A stretch of 16,421 nucleotides of DNA from CALMEC01 sp031372145 (GCA_031372145.1 JANMKR010000219.1:1-16421), one strand, 5' to 3'. Positions 6,258 through 13,452 are shown, numbered from the stretch's first letter. A program made the numbers and translations. The notes: a model not told the origin generated them from the sequence alone.

Positions 6258-6457
6258 AGTGTCCTGTCACGGAAGTTCTTTGATGGTTTGGCGAGTGAAA
6301 AGCCCGTTGGACGAGGACGCAGCCTGTGGCCATATCGTTGGATATGGGTGCAGGCGAGGACACAGCCCCAGGGGCGATTGTTCCTGCTGCCAGCGGATCG
6401 GATCCGGCGGAGCTTTGCAGCCGCCAAACCGCAAAGAGACTTCCGTGACAGGGCACT
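6258..6457. repeat. Long-hairpin element B (200 bp) between the response regulator and kinase genes
   Basis: Two 36-nt arms, 6258-6293 and 6422-6457, form about 33 base pairs: 18 pairs with one mismatch, a one-base bulge, 6 pairs, a small internal loop, then 9 pairs. The loop region contains a further palindrome (CCATATCgttgGATATGG, about 6330-6348) and two near-identical direct repeats GAGGACRCAGCC. The core GTTTGGCGGCTGCAAA (minus, 6414-6429) is identical to element A, and TGGCGAGTGAAAA (6289-6301) differs from the A core at one base. Relative to those cores B lies in the opposite orientation to A. One end overlaps the regulator stop codon TAG; the other lies 1 nt from the kinase ATG. Confidence 0.8.
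6262..6265 (-). promoter_or_regulatory. Kinase ribosome binding site inside the element B stem
   Basis: On the minus strand AGGA is followed by CACTG and the kinase ATG at 6256. These bases belong to the arm that pairs with CCCTGTCAC next to the regulator stop, so the site would be base-paired when the polycistronic RNA folds. Confidence 0.55.
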
Positions 6458-7142
6458 AAGACTCGTCGGCATCGAGCTTGTAGCCGATACCCCGGACCGC
6501 GACGATGCCGGGCCACCCGTCGAGCTTCCGCCTGAGGTTCGCGACGTGGACATCGATCGTCTTTCCGCCGACGGGTGTCTGGTGACCCCACACCTTCTCG
6601 AGCAGGCGCTCCCGGGTGTAGACGATCCGCGGGTGGGAGATGAGCTCGGCCAGCAGATCGAACTCAAGCCGGGTCAGCTCGACCGGTGTGCCGCCGATGA
6701 CGCACTCACGACTGCTCGGATCGAGCGTCACAGGCCCGGCCGACAACGGGCCGGTCAGCTCGGACGGCATCGCGATCCGCCGGAGCACCGCACGCACACG
6801 GGCGACGATCTCGCGGGGTGAGAACGGCTTGGTGACGTAGTCGTCTGCGCCCAGTTCGAGCCCGGCCACGCGGCTGGCCTCGTCGTCACGGGCCGTCACC
6901 ATGATGATCGGAACGTGCCCGTTCGACTCCCGCAGCCGGCGGCAGACGTCGAGTCCGTCGATCTCCGGGAGCATGAGGTCGAGCAGCACCAGGTCGATCC
7001 CGCCCTGGCGCACCTGGCTCAGCGCGGTTTGGCCGTCAGCCGCCTCGGCCACGGTGTATCCGGCCTCGGTCAGATACAGGCGCAGGAGCGCCCGAATCGA
7101 TTTCTCATCATCGACGACCAAGATGTGGCCACGGCTTGCCAT
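6456..7142 (-). CDS. OmpR/PhoB-family response regulator
   Basis: This 228-residue two-domain regulator is the likely partner of the kinase downstream. The receiver domain has acidic D11-D12, phospho-acceptor D55 (LVLLDLMLPEIDG), T83 (MVTARDD) and K105 (TKPFSPRE). The C-terminal winged helix runs from about 130, with ELTRLEFDLLAELISHP, the recognition part TIDVHVANLRRKLD and the closing GIGYKL. The ATG at 7142 gives the normal MASRGHILVVDDE start. A GATACT element sits 9 nt upstream on the minus strand, too weak to call a promoter. The stop TAG coincides with the end of long-hairpin element B. It is divergent from the tRNA-Phe gene. Confidence 0.95.
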   Translation of the reverse strand: MASRGHILVVDDEKSIRALLRLYLTEAGYTVAEAADGQTALSQVRQGGIDLVLLDLMLPEIDGLDVCRRLRESNGHVPIIMVTARDDEASRVAGLELGADDYVTKPFSPREIVARVRAVLRRIAMPSELTGPLSAGPVTLDPSSRECVIGGTPVELTRLEFDLLAELISHPRIVYTRERLLEKVWGHQTPVGGKTIDVHVANLRRKLDGWPGIVAVRGIGYKLDADES

Positions 7143-7177
7143 CCATCCGGCAGTATCACAGGTGTCACGAACGGGAG

Positions 7178-7206
7178 TTGATTCGGCGGCCCCGAGCCCC
7201 TACCGT
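7178..7206 (+). promoter_or_regulatory. Promoter of tRNA-Phe
   Basis: TTGATT (7178-7183) and TACCGT (7201-7206) are separated by exactly 17 nt. The tRNA 5' end lies 11 nt after the -10 box, a short precursor leader typical of tRNA genes. Confidence 0.6.
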
Positions 7207-7217
7207 TCCGTGGCCTC

Positions 7218-7290
7218 GGCGGGATAGCTCAGTTGGTAGAGCACACGACTGAAAATCGTGGTGTCCCCAGTTCGAATCTGGGTCCCGCCA
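7218..7290 (+). tRNA. tRNA-Phe (anticodon GAA)
   Basis: A full cloverleaf folds without mismatch: acceptor GGCGGGA (7218-7224) with TCCCGCC (7283-7289), D arm GCTC/GAGC around AGTTGGTA, anticodon stem CACGA/TCGTG around CTGAAAA with GAA at 7251-7253, variable loop GTGTC, T stem CCCAG/CTGGG around TTCGAAT, discriminator A7290. CCA is not encoded. The plus-strand gene lies between the divergent regulator gene and the convergent hemD. Confidence 0.97.
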
Positions 7291-7306
7291 TATCCGCAAG
7301 AGCCCT

Positions 7307-7355
7307 GGTCCGACGTCGCGTGATTGCCGGCCAGCGCGGCTCGTCGAGTCGGACC
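7307..7355. terminator. Inverted repeat between convergent tRNA-Phe and hemD, possible terminator
   Basis: GGTCCGAC (7307-7314) and GTCGGACC (7348-7355) are perfect 8-nt inverted repeats around a 33-nt GC-rich loop that can itself fold. Its place between two convergent genes suggests a bidirectional terminator, but no T-run follows on either strand. Confidence 0.3.
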
Positions 7356-7367
7356 CACGGGTGTCGC

Positions 7368-8117
7368 TCACGGATCCGGCAGCGCCAGGATCGCGGCGAT
7401 CAGACCGGCGGCGGACTGCTCGAGTGATTCGGCGGACACGGTCAATCCCCGGTTTCGCGCCGCGACGCTGGTGGTGGGGCCGATCGTGACGAGGCGGATC
7501 GTCAGGGGCCGCTGCCCCACCAGCGCGGCGAACGCATCCACACCGGACGGGGCCGTCAGGACGATGTCGTGGGCCGCCAGTGCCGCTTCGACCGCCGCGG
7601 GCTCCACCGCACACCGCACGGTGTCGTAGAACGCGACATCATCGACGATGGCACCCGCGCGTCGGAGTCCGGCGGGGAGCTCGGGCCGCCCCTCGCGGGC
7701 CCGTGGCAGCAGGATCCGCATGCCGGCCAGATCGCCGTCTGCGAGTTCCGCGACGATCGCCTCGCCCGTTGCGCGCTGGGGAATCCGATTGACCGCGATC
7801 CCCCGTCCCTGCAGGGCCGCTGCCGTGGCGGCGCCGACCGCGATGATCGTCGTCGTCGCAGCCGGTGCGGTCCCGCCCGCCGCCAGCCGATCAGCAAAGC
7901 AGTCGGCACCGTTGACGCTCGTCACCACGATGATGTCGTACGTCGTGATCTGGCCGAGCGCCTCATCAATCTGGGCGTCCTCGATGATCGGCACGATCCT
8001 GGTCAACGGCAGCGCCACAACGTCCGCGCCGAGCGCCGTCAACCGATCGACCAGCTCACGCGCCTGCGTCGCGGGCCGCGTGACCACCACGCGCCGACCG
8101 GTGAGGGGACGGCTCAT
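7368..8117 (-). CDS. hemD: Uroporphyrinogen-III synthase
   Basis: HemD closes hydroxymethylbilane to uroporphyrinogen III with inversion of ring D. The 249-residue protein shows the weakly conserved family pattern: GRRVVVTRPATQARELVDRL at the start, DIIVVTSVNGADCFADRL (about 61-78), a hinge leading to RILLPRAREGRPEL, and IVLTAPSGVDAFAALVG in the second lobe. Length is normal. The identification is strengthened by position directly behind hemA and hemC. Its ATG lies in an ATGA overlap with the hemC stop, so the two are translationally coupled. It ends 78 nt from the convergent tRNA-Phe. Confidence 0.9.
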   Translation of the reverse strand: MSRPLTGRRVVVTRPATQARELVDRLTALGADVVALPLTRIVPIIEDAQIDEALGQITTYDIIVVTSVNGADCFADRLAAGGTAPAATTTIIAVGAATAAALQGRGIAVNRIPQRATGEAIVAELADGDLAGMRILLPRAREGRPELPAGLRRAGAIVDDVAFYDTVRCAVEPAAVEAALAAHDIVLTAPSGVDAFAALVGQRPLTIRLVTIGPTTSVAARNRGLTVSAESLEQSAAGLIAAILALPDP

Positions 8118-8995
8118 GCCGGAGTGATGGCCAGTTTCAGTGTCGCGGCCAACCCCTCACCGAGCTGCTGCGCGTCGGACGCGGCGCCCACGAGTTGACC
8201 TCGGGCATGAGCAACCCCGTCCTCGGATGCCGCGAACCCGATCAGACGCAGCACGCCGTCCTCGATCGTTGCGAGCGCTCCGATCGGCTCACGGCATCCA
8301 CCGCCCAGGGCGGCCAGAAGTGCCCGTTCGGCGCGGACGCAGGCAGCCGTGGCCGGATCGTCGATGAGCGCCATGACCTCCGCGAGCTCGCTCCGGTCTG
8401 CGCGTCCTTCGATCGCAAGCGCCCCCTGACCGGGCGCCGGGACGCAGAGCGCGACGTCGACGGGCGTCACCCCCTGGGGCGCCAGTCCCAGGCGCGCGAG
8501 ACCGGCCGCAGCCAGCATCAACGCATCCACACCCTCGCCACGCGCGAGCTTGTCGAGCCGGGTGCCGACGTTGCCACGGATCTCGACGCACGTGATGTCG
8601 GGTCGAGCAAGTCGAATCTGTGCCGCCCGTCGAGGGCTGCCGGTGCCGACCCGTGCACCCGGGGCCAAACCCGCAAGCCCACCGGACGGTCCGATCACGA
8701 CGTCGCGCGGGTCCTCGCGCTCAGGGATCGCCAGGATCGCCAGCCCAGGCGGCAGCTGACCCGGCAGGTCCTTGGCCGAATGGACCGCCAGGTCGGCACG
8801 TCCGTCAAGCAACGCCTCTTCGAGTTCCTTGACGAACAGCCCGCGCGTGGCGTCGGCGCCACCGGCCGCGCTCCACCGGTCGCCGCTGGTGACGACCTGC
8901 AGCAGCTCGACGTGATGACCGGCGGCGCGCAGACGACCCGCAACCCACTCGGATTGCACGAGTGCAAGCGGGGAACGACGGGTTGCGAGGGTCAG
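8114..8995 (-). CDS. hemC: Porphobilinogen deaminase (hydroxymethylbilane synthase), CTG start
   Basis: HemC polymerises four porphobilinogens into hydroxymethylbilane on a dipyrromethane cofactor. With a start at CTG 8995 the protein has 293 residues and the normal N-terminus (M)TLATRRSPLALVQSEW. Other family motifs are LAVHSAKDLP (about 70-79), GTGSPRR (117-123), CVPAPGQGALAIE and GGGCREPIGA with the cofactor cysteine C234. A GTG at 8959 would remove the conserved ATRRSPLAL strand. In the reading frame upstream, from the in-frame TGA about 19 codons before, there is no ATG, GTG or TTG, so CTG inside a CTGA overlap with the hemA stop is the best start. The hemD start overlaps the stop. Confidence 0.93.
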   Translation of the reverse strand: MTLATRRSPLALVQSEWVAGRLRAAGHHVELLQVVTSGDRWSAAGGADATRGLFVKELEEALLDGRADLAVHSAKDLPGQLPPGLAILAIPEREDPRDVVIGPSGGLAGLAPGARVGTGSPRRAAQIRLARPDITCVEIRGNVGTRLDKLARGEGVDALMLAAAGLARLGLAPQGVTPVDVALCVPAPGQGALAIEGRADRSELAEVMALIDDPATAACVRAERALLAALGGGCREPIGALATIEDGVLRLIGFAASEDGVAHARGQLVGAASDAQQLGEGLAATLKLAITPA

Positions 8996-10269
8996 GTCGA
9001 TTGGTCGGGCTCGACACCGAACAGGTGCCGAATGCTCTCCAGATGCGCCACGCCATCACCCTCGGCAACCGCGGCGCGTAACCGCACCGTGGGCTCGTGG
9101 AGCAACTTGTTGACGATCGCCCTGGTGAGCTGCTCGACGCGGTCCCGATCGGCGTCGGTCATCGACTCCCACTGACCCGCGGCGCGCGCGACCTCGCCGA
9201 CCCGAATCTGCTCGGCCATCTCGCGGAGCGATCCAATGGTGGGCGCCACGGCGAGCGCGCGACGCCACTCGGTAAAGCGTCGCGCCTCGTCGGTGACGAT
9301 CGCCTCCGCAAGTTCGGCCTCGCGCATGCGGCCGTTGAGGTTGACCTCGACGACGCGCTCCAGATCGTCGATGTCATAGAGCCGCACACCGGGCACCGAC
9401 GCGATCTCGCCCTCGAGGTCTCTGGGCACGGCGATGTCGATGAGGACCATCGGCCGGCCCGGTCGCTCGCGCATCGCGCGTTCGACGTCATCGTGTCCCA
9501 AGAGCGGATGTGGCGCATCGGTCGACGAGATCACGATGTCGGCCACCGCGAGCTCCGGCGCGAGCCGGTCGAAGCCGACCCCTTCGCCCCCGATGCGTTC
9601 GGCCAGGCCGCGGGCGGTCGAAACCGTCCGGTTCGCGACGACCAGGGAACCGACCCCTGACTCCACCAGCGCGCTTGCCGTCGTCTCGGCCACGTCGCCC
9701 GCCCCGATCAGCAACGCCCGTCGTTCCTTCAGATCGGCGACGGCCTCGCGTGCGAGCTCCACTGCGACGCTCGCCACTGAGACGGCACCGGCACCGATCC
9801 CGGTCTCGCTGCGCACGCGTTTTCCGGTCTCGAGCGCCTTGCGGAAGAGGTTGTCGAGGACCGGTCCGACGGTGTCTTCTTCCTGAGCGCGCTCGAAGGC
9901 GTGACGCACCTGCCCCTGGATCTCGCTCTCGCCGACGATCATCGCGTCCAAACTGGACGCGACGCGCAACAGGTGGACCGCGACGCGCTCATCGCGGTGG
10001 GCATATCTGGCACAGTCGAGCTCGTGGCGATTGATGTCCGTGTGCGCGACGAGTGCCTGGCACACCGCTTCCTCAGCCGCGGCGTTCTCATCGGCCCGGA
10101 CGTACACTTCGGTGCGGTTGCACGTCGAGATCGTCACGGCCTCACTGATGCCAGGTTCGGCGAGCAGGCTGCGCAGCAGGCCCCGGGCCGCGGCATCGGT
10201 CAGCGCGGCCTTTTCGCGCTGCTCGACTGGTGCGGTCCTGTGAGACAGGCCAACGACGATCAGATGCAT
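8992..10269 (-). CDS. hemA: Glutamyl-tRNA reductase
   Basis: HemA reduces the glutamate of Glu-tRNA to glutamate-1-semialdehyde with NADPH, the first committed step of C5-pathway tetrapyrrole synthesis. The 425-residue protein has the N-terminal VGLSHRTAPVEQRE, catalytic C50 in ISTCNRTEVY, LDAMIVGESEIQGQV (108-121), the NADPH site LLIGAGDVAE (186-195) and the C-terminal dimerisation region ending in KLLHEPTVRLR plus a short tail. Length is typical. The ATG at 10269 has no Shine-Dalgarno; a TACCAT box lies 7 nt upstream, indicating a leaderless transcript. It heads hemA-hemC-hemD, 82 nt downstream of ccmD, so the hem genes probably have their own promoter. Confidence 0.96.
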   Translation of the reverse strand: MHLIVVGLSHRTAPVEQREKAALTDAAARGLLRSLLAEPGISEAVTISTCNRTEVYVRADENAAAEEAVCQALVAHTDINRHELDCARYAHRDERVAVHLLRVASSLDAMIVGESEIQGQVRHAFERAQEEDTVGPVLDNLFRKALETGKRVRSETGIGAGAVSVASVAVELAREAVADLKERRALLIGAGDVAETTASALVESGVGSLVVANRTVSTARGLAERIGGEGVGFDRLAPELAVADIVISSTDAPHPLLGHDDVERAMRERPGRPMVLIDIAVPRDLEGEIASVPGVRLYDIDDLERVVEVNLNGRMREAELAEAIVTDEARRFTEWRRALAVAPTIGSLREMAEQIRVGEVARAAGQWESMTDADRDRVEQLTRAIVNKLLHEPTVRLRAAVAEGDGVAHLESIRHLFGVEPDQST

Positions 10270-10276
10270 CGTTCCG

Positions 10277-10282
10277 ATGGTA
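10277..10282 (-). promoter_or_regulatory. Leaderless -10 box of hemA (TACCAT)
   Basis: On the minus strand TACCAT fits TANNNT and is followed by exactly 7 nt and the hemA ATG. No clear -35 is visible. Confidence 0.5.
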
Positions 10283-10351
10283 TCCGACAGCCCGCGTCAG
10301 ACCGCCCCAAATCAGGCGCAAATGCAGGTGCGACCGTCCCCGATGCGATGA

Positions 10352-10504
10352 CTACGCGGGTGGGTCGGCCTGACGACGCTCGACCAATCGCGTCAGCAGC
10401 TCAACCTCGCGCGCAATGCGTGCTGTGCGCAGTCCCACCACGGCCACATAGACGAGCAGCACGAACCACACCACCGCAAACGCCGCGACGACGTAGTCGC
10501 TCAT
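10352..10504 (-). CDS. ccmD: CcmD-like heme exporter accessory protein
   Basis: This 50-residue protein has one transmembrane helix (VVAAFAVVWFVLLVYVAVVG, about 5-24) followed by a charged tail (RTARIAREVELLTRLVERR). CcmD is a small membrane protein that helps CcmABC and is recognised mainly by this layout and position. The ATG lies in an ATGA overlap with the ccmC stop. The family is too short and variable for a firm sequence match, but size, topology and operon place all agree. Confidence 0.8.
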   Translation of the reverse strand: MSDYVVAAFAVVWFVLLVYVAVVGLRTARIAREVELLTRLVERRQADPPA

Positions 10505-11208
10505 GCCGTGTCCTCCAGCACGCGTCGCAGCCTGCCGAGCGCGCGATCGGTCCGCCGCTGCAGGAGTTCGAGCTTGAGCAACGTGACGAACACCACGGCG
10601 ACGGCGACCTGTGCGACCACCAGCCACAGCAGGATCCCGGAGTCGATGTGGATGCCGTTGCTGTCGATGGGGGTCGGATGCACCGCGTCCTGCGCACGGC
10701 GAACGGCATAGAACGAGAGCGGCACCGAGACGAACCCCACCACCGCGAACACGGCGGAGAAGCGGGCACGGCTGTCGTCCTCGGACGAGTTGCGCAGCAC
10801 GAAGAATGCGGCGTAGATCAGCGCGATGATCAGGTAGGTCACGAGGCGGGGATCCTGCCAGCGCCACCACGTCCCCCAATATCCGCGCGCCCAGATCGAC
10901 CCCGAGATGATCGTGAGGATCACGAACAGCAAACCCAATCCGACCGACACCGCGACGACCTCGTCGTAGCGCTCGTCGCGACGGCGCAGGTAGAGGATCC
11001 CGGCGACACATGCGACCAGGAACGCGCCGAGCGACATCATCGCCAGGGGGACGTGCAGGTACAGGATGCTCTGAATGTCACCATCGGCGTTCTCGGGCGC
11101 GACGAAGAACGCGCCGATGATCGCGACCGCCATCAGGACAGCGCTGGCGATGGCCCAAGCGGCAATCCCGCGGCCCGGCGCTCGTGGCTCGCTGCCGCTG
11201 TCAGTCAT
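10501..11208 (-). CDS. ccmC: Cytochrome c maturation heme-handling membrane protein CcmC
   Basis: CcmC binds heme at the outer face of the membrane and passes it to CcmE in system I cytochrome c maturation. The 235-residue protein has six hydrophobic segments, the tryptophan-rich WWD-type motif WGTWWRWQDPRL (111-122), and flanking heme-ligand candidates H52 (ILYLHVPLA) and H177 (QDAVHPTP). Compared with the usual WGTWWxWDxRL the motif seems to have one extra residue (Q118). The ATG at 11208 overlaps the ccmB stop by 8 nt and avoids a non-homologous extension; no strong ribosome binding site is visible. ccmD follows with a 4-nt overlap. Confidence 0.93.
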   Translation of the reverse strand: MTDSGSEPRAPGRGIAAWAIASAVLMAVAIIGAFFVAPENADGDIQSILYLHVPLAMMSLGAFLVACVAGILYLRRRDERYDEVVAVSVGLGLLFVILTIISGSIWARGYWGTWWRWQDPRLVTYLIIALIYAAFFVLRNSSEDDSRARFSAVFAVVGFVSVPLSFYAVRRAQDAVHPTPIDSNGIHIDSGILLWLVVAQVAVAVVFVTLLKLELLQRRTDRALGRLRRVLEDTA

Positions 11209-11881
11209 CGAACACCGCGTCGAAGGTCGCATATGCCACGAGGCCAAACGTTACCGCAATCCCTGCGAGGAACAGGCAGTAGTTGCGGTACTGGGCCATG
11301 TCATTCGGCCCGACCACGGCGTGCGTCGCGCCCGCCGCCGCGATGACCACGGGCACGAGCAGCGGCAGGAAGATGACCGGCAGGACGAGTTCACGGGCGC
11401 GGGTGAACACCGCCATGGCCGCGACGAGGGTGCCGAGCACGCCGATCGCGATGTCGGCGAGCAGGCAGGCCAACATCAGCCAGCCGATGTCTCCCCAATA
11501 CGGGCCCTTGACGAAGAAGATCCCAAGGAGCGGCACCGCGACGACCTGGACGGCCAGCAAGTACCCCACGATCGCCACGGCGCGGGCCAGCAGCATCACG
11601 AACCGCGACACCGGTGCAACGAGCAGCCCGTCCAACACGCGCTGCTCGCGTTCGGCGACGTAGCTGCGCCCGACACCGAGCACCGCCGCGAATGCGAGGG
11701 GCACCCACAGCAGACCTCCCGCGAACCGCGTCAGGTCGCTCTCACGTGTCCCGAAACCGAACTGCAAGACAACCATCGCGATCACGACGAACAGCGTCAT
11801 CGCGACCGCCGTGTCGCGTGTACGAAGCTCCAACCGGAGGTCCTTGAGCACCAACGCACGGAATTGCCGCCTCGCGCTCAC
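11201..11881 (-). CDS. ccmB: Heme exporter/CcmABC complex permease CcmB
   Basis: CcmB is the membrane partner of the CcmA ATPase in system I; the complex releases holo-CcmE from CcmC. The 226-residue protein begins ARRQFRALVLKDLRLELRTR, the typical cytoplasmic start of the family, followed by about six membrane helices. The conserved region SYVAEREQRVLDGLLVAPVS lies after helix 2. I chose the GTG at 11881 because it sits in a GTGA overlap with the ccmA stop. Starting 20 codons further upstream would add an arginine-rich segment that overlaps ccmA and is unlike the family. Confidence 0.92.
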   Translation of the reverse strand: MSARRQFRALVLKDLRLELRTRDTAVAMTLFVVIAMVVLQFGFGTRESDLTRFAGGLLWVPLAFAAVLGVGRSYVAEREQRVLDGLLVAPVSRFVMLLARAVAIVGYLLAVQVVAVPLLGIFFVKGPYWGDIGWLMLACLLADIAIGVLGTLVAAMAVFTRARELVLPVIFLPLLVPVVIAAAGATHAVVGPNDMAQYRNYCLFLAGIAVTFGLVAYATFDAVFDD

Positions 11882-12561
11882 GCGATCTGCCGTTCGTACT
11901 CGACGCGAAACGCGGCGGGGTCGAGGCCGCGGGTGGCGCACTCCAGACGCACCCGGCCGGACCGCAGGACCATGACCCGATCGGCGACCTGCACCGCACG
12001 CTCCACATCATGGGTCACGAGCACCACGCTCGCGCCGTCCGCCACAACCCGATCCAGCAAGGCCGCGCCGGACGCGTCGAGCCCCGATGTCGGCTCGTCG
12101 AGCAGGAGGAGCGATGGGTGATGCAAGAGGAGGCGGGCGATTCCGAGCCGCTGCGCCATGCCACGGCTGAACGTGCGTACGGGTTCGAACGCGCGTGCCA
12201 GCAACCCGACCTGTTCCAACAACTCCTCGATGCGCTCACGGGGCCGGTTGATGCCGTAGAGGTCGGCGAAGAACTCCAGGTTCTGCAGGGGGGTCAGATC
12301 CAGGTAGACGAGCGGATCGTGACCGAGGTATCCCAGGTGCGGGCGCACCAACTGCGCCTGGGCGGGCAGGTCGTGTCCCATCACCACGAGGGTGCCCGCC
12401 GTGGGGCGGTGCAAGGTTGCGAGCATCCGCAGCAAGGTGGTCTTGCCGGCGCCGTTCGGCCCCACGATGGCGAGCGTCTCGCCGGTGTCCAGGTCAATGT
12501 CGATCCCGTCCAGGGCGCGGCGTTCACCGTACGCCTTGACGAGTCCGCGTCCGGTGATCAG
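11878..12561 (-). CDS. ccmA: Heme exporter ATP-binding protein CcmA, CTG start
   Basis: CcmA is the ABC ATPase of the CcmABC complex. With a CTG start at 12561 it has 227 residues: LITGRGLVKAYGERRALDGI at the N-terminus, Walker A GPNGAGKT (34-41), signature FSRGMAQR (131-138), Walker B LLLLDEP (151-157), D-loop SGLD and switch histidine H183 (VTHD). The 32 codons between the CTG and Walker A contain no ATG, GTG or TTG, and neither do more than 50 codons upstream in this frame. The CTG lies in a CTGA overlap with the mqnP stop, and GAGGTGG lies about 7 nt upstream. A GTG start at Walker A would delete essential strands. ccmB overlaps the stop. Confidence 0.92.
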   Translation of the reverse strand: MITGRGLVKAYGERRALDGIDIDLDTGETLAIVGPNGAGKTTLLRMLATLHRPTAGTLVVMGHDLPAQAQLVRPHLGYLGHDPLVYLDLTPLQNLEFFADLYGINRPRERIEELLEQVGLLARAFEPVRTFSRGMAQRLGIARLLLHHPSLLLLDEPTSGLDASGAALLDRVVADGASVVLVTHDVERAVQVADRVMVLRSGRVRLECATRGLDPAAFRVEYERQIA

Positions 12562-13445
12562 GAGAACGCCACCTCGGCCAGGACGAACGCGAAGAACACG
12601 ACCGCGAGCACGCCGTTGGCCGCACCGAACGCGGTCTTGATCCGATCGGGGGAGCCGTCGGCGACGACGATGTTCTCGTAGAGGAGGACCCCGGCGCAGA
12701 CGCCGACGCCGACGAAGTAGATGACGCCGGTTGCCGCCATGATCCCTGCGGCGATCAGGAACGCCACGGTCGCGATGTGCAACCCCCGCGTGATCCGCAA
12801 GGCCCCGACACGGCCGAACCGCGCTGGCATGGACCGCACCGCGTGCGCGCGGTCAAACTCCTCGTCGAGCAGGGCGTAGATGATGTCGAACCCGGCGATC
12901 CACGTGGCGACCGCTCCCCACAACAGCAATGGCGCCGCGGCGAACTCCCCGGTCACCGCCAGCCAGCCGCCAACCGGCGCGATGCCGATCGTGATGCCGA
13001 GCAACAGGTGGCAGGCCCACGTGACGCGCTTGGCATAGGGGTAGAGGACGAACAGGACGACCGGAACCGGACACAGGTACCACGTGATGGACGGAAGCCG
13101 GCTGACCGCGACGATCAACGCGGCCAGGCTCGCGGCGCAGAACCACACGACTTGGGGGCGCGTCAGCCGTCCGCTCGGAAGCTCGCGTGCGGCGGTGCGC
13201 GGGTTCCGGGCGTCGATCTCGACATCGATCAGACGGTTGAGCGCCATCGCAAGCGAGCGGGCGCCGGCCATCGCCAGCAGAATCCACCCCAGGAGCGACG
13301 CGGCCGGTACCTCCATGCGCGCCAAGAACGCCCCGGCCAGCGCGAACGGCAACGCGAACACCGTGTGGGCGAACCGAACGAAGCTGAGCAGGGCCGGCAC
13401 CAGAGCCAGCCCCTGAGCCGGCCGAGCGGCGGGTGAGGTCACCAC
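12558..13445 (-). CDS. mqnP: UbiA-family prenyltransferase, MqnP-like
   Basis: This 295-residue, multi-helix membrane prenyltransferase attaches a polyprenyl chain to an aromatic quinone precursor. The first Asp-rich motif is NRLIDVEIDARNPRT (70-84), with the NPRTAxRELPSG continuation. The second is YALLDEEFDRAHAVRSMPARFG (190-211). Both resemble the UbiA-like members assigned to the futalosine menaquinone pathway (MqnP) more than MenA; 4-hydroxybenzoate prenyltransferase is the alternative, and no other mqn gene is present to decide. The GTG start lies 7 nt after a TAGCAT box without Shine-Dalgarno. It heads the ccmABCD operon, with its stop overlapping the ccmA start. Confidence 0.85.
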   Translation of the reverse strand: MVTSPAARPAQGLALVPALLSFVRFAHTVFALPFALAGAFLARMEVPAASLLGWILLAMAGARSLAMALNRLIDVEIDARNPRTAARELPSGRLTRPQVVWFCAASLAALIVAVSRLPSITWYLCPVPVVLFVLYPYAKRVTWACHLLLGITIGIAPVGGWLAVTGEFAAAPLLLWGAVATWIAGFDIIYALLDEEFDRAHAVRSMPARFGRVGALRITRGLHIATVAFLIAAGIMAATGVIYFVGVGVCAGVLLYENIVVADGSPDRIKTAFGAANGVLAVVFFAFVLAEVAFS

Positions 13446-13452
13446 GGGACGA

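Noticed and set aside
3709..6283. Very long plus-strand open frames (422 and 623 codons) opposite mscL, the LOG gene and the kinase
   Set aside because: They are opposite well-supported genes and read as Arg/Asp/Gly-rich nonsense typical of antisense frames in high-GC DNA.
6258..6457. Elements A and B as copies of one standard MITE
   Set aside because: The tips differ between copies and no clear target-site duplication is visible; kept as an open alternative rather than the call.
4910..6667. Kinase starting at 6667 with 585 residues
   Set aside because: The extra N-terminus translates element B and the out-of-frame regulator gene; the ATG at 6256 gives a normal TM1 start.
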